This document shows, one piece after another, positions 1 through 10,283 of a DNA stretch of 64,000 nt (position 1 is the first letter of the stretch; each line of letters begins with the position of its first letter). The notes beneath the pieces were generated by a model. It made no database searches, was not told the DNA's origin, and was given only the letters and a program-made list of their open reading frames with translations. Source of the DNA: Allodiplogaster sudhausi (lineage: Eukaryota; Nematoda; Chromadorea; Rhabditida; Diplogasteridae); assembly GCA_945643635.1 (NCBI GenBank), contig CALZFC010000013.1, positions 1,056,001 through 1,120,000 of the forward strand, read 5' to 3'. The position numbers were made by a program, and so were the translations under genes.

Positions 1-320
1 GTATGGAATTGGAGTTCTTTTCGCTAGTGCCAAATTATGTTACATTTTATCAAAAGAAACAAACAGAAGTGCAGATTCATTGACATTGATAATTCCTTCA
101 TGCCAGCTGCTGTACAGTTAGTTCATTGATAATATTTCCAATTAAATTTGTTATTATTATTTCGGATTTCTCCATTTGGTGTGAAAACAAATTGTATTCT
201 GCTAAATATTACTATTGTCGTACAATTTAGTAATGTTTTTATTCGCACATTCTTAATCTATCATCGCTTGTTAATTAATTGTTTTCATATCATATGACGC
301 AATCAAAAATAACACTTGTA

Positions 321-434
321 CCTGTGAACAGAGCCGGTAAATGGCCCAAAAATTTTGGGCCGGCCCGGCCCGAACGATTTCCGGGCCCTAGAATTTTGGG
401 CCCGGCCCGGGCCGTTACCGGCTCTGCCTGTGAA
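321..434. mobile_element. 98-bp hAT-like MITE with 8-bp target duplication
   Basis: The element spans 329-426. It begins CAGAGCCGGTAA and ends with the exact reverse complement TTACCGGCTCTG. It is flanked by a perfect 8-bp direct repeat CCTGTGAA (321-328 and 427-434). CAG-type termini with an 8-bp duplication are the signature of the hAT superfamily. The inside is almost wholly palindromic GGGCCCGGCCC text with no coding capacity. The same termini occur on the larger element at 9029-9763, so both probably used the same transposase, which is not in this window. Confidence 0.85.
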
Positions 435-1130
435 TAGCATTTATTGACAACGAACGTTCAAGTAATCGCAAAAAAATTTGTTTGAAAGCAGATTTCTTTT
501 TGAAAGACGATTTTATTTTTTGTAGCCTTGGAATGCAAAGAAGCCATTGAAGAATGCGAGAGAGAAAAAGAAGTGGAAAGCGACAGAAAAAAAGAAAATT
601 ATACCACAAATCACAGAATCCCGTCATTCGCTACGAACAAAACAAAAAAAAGCGCTCGCCCGTTCCAAAGGCCAGCGAACAGAAAGATAAAAGTTTACAC
701 ATATCACACATATGTATGCAATTTCAAATTCGTAGAGAACCTTAATTTTTGAAATTATCAAGAAAGTGAAAAGTTTTTAGGTCAATAATCACACTTTATC
801 TTGACGGTGAAGAGCTATGATCTCTCGGTATATGTTGCTTTAAAATAAAGAGCAGCAAAAAGTGCTGCAGACATGTAGCGAGATCCGTAAGCGAAAGTCG
901 ACGAAGTTACCCACGCGCGGAATATAAATCTATTCTGTTCTTCAATCTCTTACAATTAATTAGAATGGTTGCGTATTTTAATCGTCCTATAGAAAAGCGC
1001 TGAAATACTGGATTAGAAAGCAAAAATAGCCACAACAACAAAAGTATATAAATATTTACAATTGTTATGCCATGCGAAAGGAAGTGAAGAATGTGACATT
1101 GTGACATTCTTCTCACTTTCTTTAGACCGA
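435..1130. other. Intergenic stretch, no gene recognised
   Basis: AT-rich sequence. A lysine/glutamate-rich open stretch at about 530-745 (+) has no homology I recognise and no clear splice context, so it is not called. Nothing else is visible. Confidence 0.4.
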
Positions 1131-1149
1131 GGGAAGGGGGCAATCAATC

Positions 1150-1870
1150 AGTCCAGAAAGTTGTTGAAGAAGCCGGACGCGAATTCGCCGCTGATCAAAT
1201 TGTTCTCTTGGCCGTGAACTTACGTTTGAATTCGCGCCTTGTGCCTGAAACAGGGAAAGGCGAGTTACACGCCTCGTAGAACGTGGAAATCGAATAAACA
1301 TACATACATATATGTAGACTCCAATTATAACTATCAAAAAATAAAAGGCAGAAACATTTGAAGAATGCGGTCGCCAGGCAGCATGAGTGGACTGTTCGCG
1401 AGTCCCGCGCCGCACCCAGTCTCGCGTGTAGCGCGAGACGTGGAAGAGGAGGCCGAAAGAGCAGCAGGTGATGAAGGCGCCGCGTCCTTGATAACGGCGT
1501 CGTGGCCACTGGCGACCTTGAAAGAAAAAGTACTTTTCTATTTATTTAAAGTTTTTTTTAAGAAATTTATTTTTAAATGAATTATCTTCAGAGTCCACGA
1601 AGTATCAAGGATGGCAGTTTAAGAATCTATATATCAAAAAGCAACGTAACAAAAACCACCGTTGACAAATTGCGTGAAATTTTTTTTTTCTTTTATTTTT
1701 ATCTAAAATATCTTATATTTTTAATAAATCTTTTATCCCATAAATTAACTATGCAAATTATTTGATTTCTTTTGATTGATCAGACTGACAAAAGGGCTCT
1801 CGGCGTTGATGTCTCACGCGCCTTGAAAAAGGCCATGGCCACCGCCGGTGGAGGACGATGGGGAAGAGGC
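1150..1870. other. Possible exon cluster, strand uncertain
   Basis: Three GC-rich islands stand out of AT-rich surroundings. On the plus strand, an acceptor (CAATCAG) at 1151 opens a 20-codon stretch reading QKVVEEAGREFAADQIVLLA, closed by a GTGAAC donor near 1211. In the same phase, an exon after TTTGAAG (about 1361) reads NAVARQHEWTVRESR and runs to a GTGATG donor. A third island lies at 1783-1870. The 1350-1520 island is also open on the minus strand with a good TTTCAAG acceptor, so the strand is not settled. No family is recognised. Confidence 0.3.
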
Positions 1871-2005
1871 TGCTGCTGAAATAGAGAAAGTGAGAGAGAA
1901 AGAGAGACAGAGAGAGAGAGAGAGTGCGAGAGAAAGAGAGAGAGAGGGGGGGGGGAGAGGGAGAGAGAAATAGAGAGAGAGATAGAGAGAGAGAGATAGT
2001 TAATT
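1866..2005. repeat. (GA)n microsatellite
   Basis: Imperfect GAGAGA array broken by A and G interruptions. Arrays of this kind recur about every 2 kb through the window, in introns and between genes. Confidence 0.9.
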
Positions 2006-2499
2006 TTTCGCTTCGTTCTTCTGATTTCACATACAGTAATGACTGGGACATAATTCCTTCCAATCACTACGTGGAAACCAAACAAGATTCGATACATATT
2101 TCTCATTTTATTAGAAAAAAAGGAAAACACTGCAAAAACTATAGTCACTATAGAAAAAGATGTAATTTTCAAGCTTTCAACACAACCTAAACCACAATGT
2201 CCTCTCCAGCAGTGGTATTGAGTTAGAGCGCAACATTTCCTGGCGGGCCAAATGTCAACAATTACAAATCCTAGATAAAGGCGGGAAAAGTCTGCCTACC
2301 TCTGTTCCCAGCCGGCCTCTTGGTCCACTCCGTTGTGTGCAACTTCGGTTAACTTTGCTTCCAGATTGAACTCCATTGCAAATCGCCTCGGCGCATCTAA
2401 AAAATTACTGTAATACAAAATTTCTTGATTCTGCTGTAAGATACAAAAGAATTAATATAGGTATGTGTTTGGCCCTTCGAATTCGGACTTCTCTCTATT

Positions 2500-2990
2500 T
2501 CCCTGTTGCCCTCTCGCTCTCTGTCACTCTCACTCTCTTCTTTCTCTTTCTCTTTCTTTTCCCTTCATCTCATCTCTCTCTCTCCTCTTTATCTCTGTCT
2601 CTCACTCGTCCTCTCTCTTTCTTTTCTCTTTCTCCCTCTCTCTCTCCCTCTACATACCGTAGTAATCAGCAATTAATTCCATTCAAGCACTCTTGTGAAC
2701 TCAAACAAGATTCGTTACATGCCTACAATTAGCATTTTGTTACAGAGAAGAAATGGCTATATGAATTTCACAAGGAAAGCATCGACGCTACTAAAAAAAC
2801 CTAACTTTCAAACTTTGAAAACAGCTAAAACTACAGTGTGCGCTCTCTCACAATCAGTGATTCCCAGCGGGACCAAATGCCAACTACTTCAAACCTTAAA
2901 AAAAGTTTGGACGCTCCCTCTCCTCCTGTCTATCTCTCTCTTTCTCTCTCTCTCTCCCTCTATCTCTCTTTCTCACTTTCTCTGTCGCTA
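2500..2990. repeat. Two (CT)n microsatellite tracts
   Basis: Imperfect CTCTCT tracts at about 2505-2655 and 2925-2990, separated by AT-rich sequence without a recognisable gene. Open frames across them are serine/leucine low-complexity artefacts. Confidence 0.85.
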
Positions 2991-3289
2991 GCTACGCTCT
3001 AATTCTACAATAAAAATGATTATATATTTTTTTCAGGAAAGGAAATATTTTATCTCAGAAATTAAGGAGACGAGCCGAAATATTGACCATGACGAACCAT
3101 TTCTTTTATGCACCGGCGCTTTTAGTTTGCGTCAAGTGGATAAAAATGGACGGATCGTGCTTTCCTCTTGGTTCAACACAATTATTGAAAAGGGAGGATA
3201 ATGGAACGCACAATTCTTCATCGGAATTTTTTTTGAGCATTTTAGAAAATCTATCATTCCTAATGCGTCCTTTCTGTCCCTCTGTCTCA

Positions 3290-3510
3290 TTTTCTTTCTT
3301 TCTCTCTCTCTCTCTATATCTCATTCTCTCTCTCTTTTGGAATTAGGGAGAGAGAGAGTAATAGAGAAGAAGAGGTGAGGGAGAGAGTTAGAGGGAGAGA
3401 ATGAAAGAGGGAGAGGGGAGACAGAATGAGAGAGAAAAAAGGAGTAAGAGAGATTAAGGCGGAGAGGGAGAGAGGGAGAGGGAGAGAGAGAGAGAGACTC
3501 AAAGTTAGAG
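3290..3510. repeat. (CT)n followed by (GA)n, head-to-head array
   Basis: A CT tract at 3290-3338 is followed, after about ten bases, by a GA tract at 3345-3500. The two halves are complementary and could fold into a snap-back duplex. Confidence 0.8.
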
Positions 3511-3639
3511 AGATTTGTTTCATTTATTCATTCATATATTTATTGAGACGCCAACTTCGAGTGGCCGCCGCCCCAGCCGCGCACCATTCTCGAACGGACA
3601 GGCGACGGCGAGACGGCGGCTTGTAATTTGTTTCATTTT

Positions 3640-3677
3640 GGATGGTTGCTTCGGTGTGAACGCCGAAGCAACCATCC
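3640..3677. repeat. Perfect 15-bp stem, 8-nt loop hairpin
   Basis: The left arm at 3640-3654 and right arm at 3663-3677 are exact reverse complements (GGATGGTTGCTTCGG and its complement) around an 8-base loop. It sits directly beside the cellulase relic. There is no T-run after it and no sign that it is a terminator. Confidence 0.85.
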
Positions 3678-3935
3678 AAGCGACTGCTAGACAGAAGAGT
3701 GTGGGTCGCTTCCTGTGATGTAAAGCTGGCCTTTGCCAACTTCAAATCTGCATTAGTAGGTATTCCCTCACTCGAATCTTCCCTGGCCTCAATCGGGAAT
3801 ATTTGGACAGCTTGATGTCGCCATACTACTGGGGATAAAATGCTGTGCAAGCAGCTAATGAATTACACTCCTTTGCGATACGATCATATTATAATGTGCT
3901 AGTATTTGGCTATTTCGGAACTTGTGCACTATTTC
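3678..3935 (-). pseudogene. Relic of a GH5 cellulase 5' end and promoter
   Basis: On the minus strand this segment matches the start codon region and upstream flank of the intact cellulase (about 5795-6035) and of the pseudogene at 19.1 kb. Shared landmarks are the CTCTTCTGTCTAGC stretch that encodes part of the signal peptide, the CAGCTT spacing, and an AATGTGCTA block farther upstream. The equivalent of the start codon is changed (CTTC replaces CATC on the plus strand) and the coding part stops after about ten codons. It is therefore a promoter-plus-leader fragment, not a gene. Confidence 0.6.
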
Positions 3936-4725
3936 TTAAAATTCATATGCTTACTCGGTATTCCTCTCAATCAATATCCATGTTCGATTTATTACGTTTT
4001 AGAAACTGAGCTATTTGAAGAATTTGAATAATGGTAATTGCCGCCATGACAATTCGCTCCTCTTCTGTGGGACCTCTTGCTCTCGAATGATTCATTCGGT
4101 TTGCTCACGTCAGTTGTCGGAATTGCGCTGCATTCGTAGTTGTAATTCTTACGTATTCTTGCTCTCTCTCTCTCTCTCTTCGTATTTGTCTCTCTTCCTA
4201 CTTTCTTCTTCTATTACAGTTACCCATTACTCCGACTCTCAAACTTAGAGATCGCAACTTTTTTGTTTCTAAATCACGTCGTGATTGCAGACGAAAGGGG
4301 TGCAGTTTGTTGCAAGGACATCATCACCTGATAAGTATCACCTATCAAATTCTAATTATATAATATTGCTAATATATTTACCATTATTCGAGTGATTCTG
4401 TGGACGAATAAACTAGTTCGATGGAATGAATAGAGAAAGAGAAGGAGAGAGTGCGTGAGAAGGTGGTAGAGAGGAAGTACGACAGGTGATGCGGGCGCAA
4501 AGAGAACAAAGATTAAGGAGCTGATAAAGTTGAAGGGGAAGAGTGAAACAAGTTGCATAATTGTATGGATACCCACAATGCAATGAATCGAATTGAGTTT
4601 ATCGACAACACATATATGGTTACGACGGCAAGGTTCAGTGTGTTTGGGGTTGCGGAGAAAAGGATATGGAGGACGTCTTATCCCTGTCGAATATGCCGTA
4701 GCGTAGGCCCCTATTAGCCCCGCCC
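3936..4725. other. Cellulase-associated duplicon, no gene
   Basis: The segment 4010-4260 resembles 19820-19920 and its inverted copy at 19985-20080, with shared blocks ACAATTCGCTCCTC and GCATTCGTAGTTGT followed by a CT tract. It marks the flank of the duplicated cellulase unit. The remainder, up to the cellulase stop codon, holds nothing I recognise. Confidence 0.45.
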
Positions 4726-5820
4726 TTAGCCCCAGCATGAGAACAGCTTCTTCGATCTGATCTTATTCTTCAGGAAGACGCCGGCCTTCGACAAGTGCGC
4801 GTCGTCGCCCACCTGCCAGGGCTGGGTGTCAACCGTGAGCGCCGCTGAGGCTTCGGTTATGTCGGCGAGCGACCACGCCACATAGGAGGCCATGTTTTGG
4901 TCCAGCAGCCAGTACCATTTGTACGCCTCATTTTCGTAGATCTGTCCGTTTCTGCCGCCGTCAGCCTGGGAGACTCCGTACTCCGAAAAGAACACGGGGA
5001 TCTTCGCTGAGTTCTTGATGTAGGTTTCTCGTTCCCAGTCCTGAGTTTTTGGATCAACACCCGAGTAGAAGTGCTGCACGTACATCACGTTCCGTTGGCC
5101 TAAATTAAAACAGGACGTTAGTAGAGTGTGTGTTTGTGTGCGATTGTGCCCAATATACCCCACAGAGGTGAGTTGCTGGCTTGCACGCCGCCCGAGGGTC
5201 CCGACCAAAATGGAACGCCCAGCAGTGCCACATTGTCTGGGTCGATGGCGCGAATAGCGTTCAGCACGTTGGTATGGTAGGGCTTCACAACGTTGTTCCA
5301 GTCAACCTAAAGTGCATGCTGAATCCGCGAAGGGACCACCTCAAAGACTTACCATGAGAGGCTCGTTGTAGGTCTCGTAGAGCACGTGAGGATACTTGCC
5401 GTAGGCGGAGGCCATTTGCTTGAAGAAGTCAATCGCTTGCCACTGGTGCTTCTCAGCCTCGTGGTCGTGCCAGTCGATGATCACGTAGATGCCCCGCTCG
5501 ATGGCCGCCTCCACTACTGTGCGCACCTTCGCCATCTCGACCTGCGGGTTTTTGAGGTAGCCGTCATAGTCGACGCCCATCACGGCACGTATCACGTTTG
5601 CGCCCCACTGGCAGGCGACCGCGTTGACGGTGTCCTTGTGGAAGAACTTTCCCATCGTCTGAGACCAGTACAGCGACATTCCGATGAGCTGTACCGGTTG
5701 GCCGTTGGCGCCCACCAGCTTCGTGCCATTCACGGAGAGCTGTCCGTAGGGTGGATCCCTCGGCGTGAGCGCGAAAGCACCCAGACAAAAGACAGCTAGA
5801 CAGAAGAGTGTGGAGCGCAT
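4726..5820 (-). CDS. GH5 cellulase (endo-beta-1,4-glucanase), 3 exons
   Basis: Predicted secreted endoglucanase cutting beta-1,4 links in cellulose. Exons 5353-5820, 5159-5306 and 5099-4726 join in phase to 990 nt, 329 aa plus stop. Introns are 46 and 59 bp with GT-AG ends. Residues 1-17 form a signal peptide; the mature protein starts near TPRDPPYGQLSVNG, a typical nematode GH5 opening. The acid/base glutamate is E153 in ETYNEPL. The nucleophile is E245 in PVFFSEYG, where many relatives have TEWG. Length suits a bare catalytic domain; no cellulose-binding module is present. Animal GH5 cellulases are usually explained by horizontal transfer. A frameshifted copy lies at 18.7-19.1 kb and a leader-only relic at 3.7 kb, so this is the only complete copy here. 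The start is the first ATG before the leader. Confidence 0.93.
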
Positions 5821-6500
5821 CCTGAGACGTTAAGCTGGCCTTTACCGACTCCAGCTCCGCTTAAGTAGGTGTACTCTTGCAATATTCGCTTCTTTCCTGG
5901 CCTCAACGTTATTATGCGGACAGCTTGAGGACGTCAAAATACTGGATGACAAATCGCTGTGCAAACAGCTTTTGCATTACACTCCGTTGCAATACGATCA
6001 AATTACAATGTGCTAATCTTTGGCAATTTTGTTATTTGAGTACATTGTATTATTACGTTTACGACTATCTTGACGCCTTCAAATGATTGTTCGAGTTCAA
6101 TTCAGTTATAAGTTTAAAATGTAAACGACACGAAAATTCATGCTTAAATTCAAAGTTTGAAAGAAAACAGGCATTTGAAGATTCTCGGCAAAACTTGCAT
6201 AATTTATGGTTTTGGGAGTCATCATCTTGTTGTCCTTGCCGTTACTTTGCAGCATTCGTGTTATTGTTATGCTATCTCTAGCTACCTCTCTTTCTCTCTC
6301 TTCTCTCTCTCTCTCTCTCGTTTTCAGTCTCTCTTCCTCCCCTCTGTCTCCTGCTATTACCGTTCCCGTTTCTCCGATTCTCGATTTTTGCGATATCTCG
6401 CTCTCGTTTCACCGCTCCCTCTCTCAACTTATTTATTTCTCTCCCCACGTCTTGCTGGATTTGTTTGGTTACTTGCCTAAAGAACGAAGAGCTCTTCCCA
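5821..6500. promoter_or_regulatory. Cellulase upstream region (duplicated three times)
   Basis: The first 200 bp upstream of the cellulase ATG are shared with 3700-3935 and 19117-19330. Farther upstream, 6165-6270 is shared with 19520-19600 and, inverted, 20330-20400 (block CATTTGAAGATTCTC). A CT tract lies at 6290-6345. No TATA box or specific factor site can be assigned. Conservation across copies simply shows that the promoter travelled with the gene. Confidence 0.4.
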
Positions 6501-6504
6501 GCTG

Positions 6505-7482
6505 ACCAGGGAATGGTCAGAAACCCTGGAAACCAAAATTGACAGTTTTTGGTCCATCGTTAAAGGAGGTCATAAAAAGATGCGGAATGAAAAAATAAAC
6601 AGCTAAATCGATATACAAAAAAGTTAAAGCCCTTTAAAGTTTCATAAAAGTTTAGCTGATTATGAAATAGCGATGTTAAAAACTGTTTTAAGTTTTCTAA
6701 CAACGTATTGTGGCCTAGTGGATAGTGGGCTTGGCTGAACATTTTTGGGCGCGAGTTCGATACCTCTTCGATACAACTTTTTTCCTTTTTGTATAAGTGC
6801 ATTTTCAAATGTTTAAAGAACATCTTTTGCACCCAAATTTTTCTAGCGTTATCAGAAAGATAATGCAGTTTGCCAATGCAACTATTCTTTAAATTTTTAA
6901 TTATGCGAATGTGTGCAGATATGTATGTATGTATATATTCTTGTTTTTTAAAATTATGAGTTTAAAGATGTAGGTAACAAAAAAGTCGAAAATCTTCAAC
7001 ATCTATCATCATGTGTGATCAGCTGTAATGCAAAAGACCCACAAGGGCAACACCCCCTCGCCCGGGGGGTCGTCAGTTCCATCTCAATCGCACTCTATAA
7101 GCATGGCCTAGGTCTCTCCCCAGCATGTTTCTAGCAAGTCACATTCTCTTGCCCCATCCATATCCAAAATGAAAAGTTCAATTGCTTTGCTTTTAAATAT
7201 ACGCTCAATTTCTCAAAAATTAAACATTATCGAATCCATTCTTGCACATTATCAACCGTCTTTTCTTTGCCTCACGGAGACCTGGGCTCGGCCTGACACT
7301 GTTAATGATGCTATGCTCTCTCTTCGCCACTGTTATCAAGTGTTTCGCGCAGATAGAATATGTGATACACGCGGTGGAGGTGTATGCATTCTTGTCCCTA
7401 ATAACTTTCCTTCCGTTCTCCTCTCTTCTCTTAGCTTCTCTATTTTTTGTCAGACGGTTTCTGTTATGATCCATATTAATAG
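6505..7482 (+). repeat. Left arm of 977-bp inverted repeat
   Basis: Matches 10284-11261 in reverse complement almost base for base. The outermost bases ACCAGGGAATGGTCAG mirror CTGACCATTCCCTGGT at the right end. It includes the tRNA-like segment at 6716-6786. Confidence 0.85.
6716..6786 (+). repeat. tRNA-like (SINE-type) Pol III promoter boxes
   Basis: A-box-like TGGCCTAGTGG and B-box-like GAGTTCGATACC are spaced as in a tRNA gene, but the arms do not fold into a full cloverleaf. This suggests a tRNA-derived SINE captured in the LINE leader. An inverted copy lies at about 10985-11055. Confidence 0.45.
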
Positions 7483-8092
7483 CAGACTGAAGCTTGTTTG
7501 TCATTGTCTTTATCGTAGCCCGCGCTGCGGCCCTGAACATTTCTCTGCCTGTCTTCAGCATCTTTCCTCTCAAATTCAAGATAATAGTGATCTAGTCCAC
7601 TTTGTTGTTGGTGATTTTAACCTACCAGAGATTAGATGGCCCGATAGTCACATTCCTGCCCACATTTCTTCTAATCACCAAGCGCATCTTCTCTGCCAAT
7701 TTTATGCATCAAATAGGTTACTCCAATGCGTAGAACATACGACTAGAAACTCCAACATTCTTGGTCTTGTCTTTTATACGAAACCCGAAGACTGTACGGT
7801 GCACCCACCACCACCTTCCTGTGATCATTCTCTTATTTCATTTTCGTTTGCGACTGCTTCAACTTTTCCGCAAAACTCTAGCTACGTGCCCCAGTTTCGT
7901 AAGGCAAACTTTGATGCCATCTCTGCTTCCCTCGCCTCCATTAATTGGGTATCTTCAATTGGCAACCAAGTAGACTATGATTTTATATACAATACCTTTA
8001 TTACTGAATGCCTCCAATTGATTCATCTCCATGTCCCCTTCAAAAGACAAAAGAGCCCTCTCCTTTCCCCCTCGGATCTTATTTTTGAGTAG
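7169..8092 (+). pseudogene. LINE endonuclease (APE-type), degenerate
   Basis: A 307-residue open frame has the order of motifs of an apurinic endonuclease of non-LTR elements: LNIRS near the start, CLTETW, RGGGVCILV, VVGDFNLPEIRW and CDHSLISF. The last is SDH in most active enzymes; the change S to C is seen directly. The enzyme would nick target DNA to prime reverse transcription. The frame stops at 8090-8092, before the reverse transcriptase begins, and the joining region to 8208 is full of stops. Confidence 0.8.
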
Positions 8093-8207
8093 AAAAGCAG
8101 CCACCCTCTACAAGCGCATTAAAATCTTATCGGCTATCTTCCTTTCCGCAGAGCCAACTCTAAATTGCGTAGAGCTCTTGACTGCCACAGGCGCAATTTA
8201 GAAAAAA

Positions 8208-10283
8208 GTGATTATCTCCAGCAACAGCCCCTCTAAACTCTTCCGTTTCGCCAGCGAGCACATTAAAGATATGCCGTCTATCCCCTCTTTAGTAGATAAA
8301 GGACAGTACATTAACGAAAGCAAAGATAAGGCCAGAATATTCGCTGAATATTTTTCTTCGGTCTATATTCAACCAATCTCCCATTCCCCGTCTCCAATCT
8401 CTAAACGGACCTCCTCTATCATTGACTTTGTGCATCAATCCATAGTCTTCCGTGCACTTCGCCGTCTACCATTTACGAACAGTACCTCGCCAGACAACAT
8501 TCCATATGCCTTCTTGAAAGAAACCGCTTCCGTCTCTTGTCTCCCTCTTTCTGTTCTGTTCAACCAGTTTTTTCTTCATGGAAAATGCCCCAATCAATGG
8601 CTTACAGCGATAGTGCGTCCTGTTTATTAGCGAAAAGGTGCTAAGTCGGATCCCGCTAGCTACCGACCTATCAGTCTGATCTCCTCAACGGCAAAAGTTA
8701 TGGAACGCATAATCTGCACACGCATACTAGAGTACCTAAACGAACATAAACTTCTTAGTCCAGCCCAATTCGGATTCCGACCCCGCCATTCCTGCGAGCT
8801 CTCGCTTCTTCAGTCTGTCACCGAATACCACAAGGCATTAGATCAGAAACACTATGTTTCCGTAGCACTAAAAGACTTTTCTAAGGCCTTCGACTCAATT
8901 TCTATTCCTCTTCTTATGATAAAACTACAGAGTTATGGGATCTCAGGTTGTCTCTTAAAGTTTCTCTCTGCTTTCCTCAGCGATAGAACGCAATTTGTGC
9001 GTGTTTCAGACTCTGACTCAGTACCATACAGAGCCGGTAAATGTCGGGCCCAAGGTCTGGGCCGGCTCGGCCCGAACCATTTCCGGGCCCTAGAATTTTG
9101 GGCCCGGCCCGTAGGCCCGTTTGAGCCCGATTTTCAAAAAAATTTGGTTAAAAATTTCCGATGAACTACTAAGTACCTTAAAACTCAGAATTTATATTGT
9201 TCAACATGTTTACATGTTTAGCCATATAAATTCTAAATGTTTGTAATTACAGAAAGTTTGAACAATTATTTTCTACTTGCTACTAACAATACGTTACACA
9301 CAAGCAGAAATGTCGTGGCTTTAATGTGGGTGTTAGCCACTCTATTTTTCTTTCTAATCAGCCGCCGTAGTAAAGTGTCGTTTTTTTGGGGGGGGGGGGA
9401 GAACTGAAGGGACCTCCCCGACCCGGCAACTTGCTCCTGTACCTTTCTTCCCCCACCCATCACAATCTGCCGGGAGGACGGAGCATCTCTGACGTTGACG
9501 CGCAGAGGAAAAAAGCAGTGTGTTCGCCTTAGAGACAGAGAAATAGTACATTTTCGTAGGAGAAAGAAGAATTTCATGCAACGATGATTCATTTTAATGT
9601 ATAATAGTAAATATTATAGAAAAGAAAAATTAATATGTGAGGCATTTCATATGCTACCAGTCGTCCTGACTGGACGACATCGTGTGCTTATCGGGCCCAA
9701 ACGGGCCTGCGGGCCGGGCCGGGCCGGGCCGGGCCGGGCCGGGCCGGGCCGTTACCGGCTCTGGTACCATATCCCACCCCCTCTGGTGTCCCACAAGGAA
9801 GCTGTCTCGGTCCATTACTCTTTCTTCTTTTTATTAACGATCTTCCAGATATCATCCCAGCAGGTTGCTCCATAAGTATGTATGCTGACGACGTTAAGCT
9901 ATCAACTATTAACAATCCCACTTTGCTTCAAACAGCACCTGATTTACTTCATGACTGGGCCGGTGCCAATAGCTTAACTATTTCTACTTCAAAAACTGTG
10001 ATTGTCCGTTTGGGCAATCATCACCCACCAGTCCTGTTTAAGCTAGGCGGGAGTATTCTTCCAGAGTCCGAAATTGTCCGGGATTTAGGCGTATCATATT
10101 CCGACAAACTTGATTTCGAACACCATATAAAAACAGTCTGCGCACGCGCGTCCACTACAAGCGGATATATACTGGATCATTTAAATCAAAAAACGTTTCG
10201 CTTTATAAACGTCTTTTTACAACGTATGTTAGGCCAATCCTTGAATATTGTTCCACAGTTTGGAATCCAAAATTGATCAGATT
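8208..10283 (+). pseudogene. LINE reverse transcriptase, split by a hAT insertion
   Basis: Reverse transcriptase blocks appear in order. An N-terminal piece ends at IVRPVY, where a TAG at 8628-8630 interrupts an otherwise continuous frame into SYRPISLISSTAKVMERII. Next are QFGFRPRHSCE and DFSKAFDSIS. The frame is then broken at 9029 by a transposon. Past the insertion it resumes with GVPQGSCLGPLLF and the catalytic MYADDVKLS at 9878. A frameshift near 10190 precedes YVRPILEYCSTVWNP, and the element ends at 10283 by joining the inverted arm. Not functional. Confidence 0.85.
9021..9771. mobile_element. 735-bp non-autonomous hAT element inside the LINE
   Basis: Element 9029-9763 starts CAGAGCCGGT and ends ACCGGCTCTG. 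It is flanked by a perfect 8-bp duplication GTACCATA (9021-9028 and 9764-9771). Ignoring the element and one copy of the duplication, the reverse transcriptase frame runs through uninterrupted, which dates the insertion after the LINE. Both ends are GGGCC-rich, with six or more GGGCC units at 9717-9750. The interior, including a poly-G run at 9388-9400, has no transposase. Confidence 0.92.

Noticed and set aside
2465..2662. Long Ser/Leu-rich open frames over CT tracts (also 1780-2172, 33585-33977, 35217-35726, 48217-48762, 49555-50529, 62477-63111)
   Set aside because: They are microsatellite read-through with no start context or domain. True exons in the same places use other frames.
5386..5799. 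137-codon plus-strand frame across the cellulase
   Set aside because: Antisense shadow of the GC-rich cellulase exon 1.
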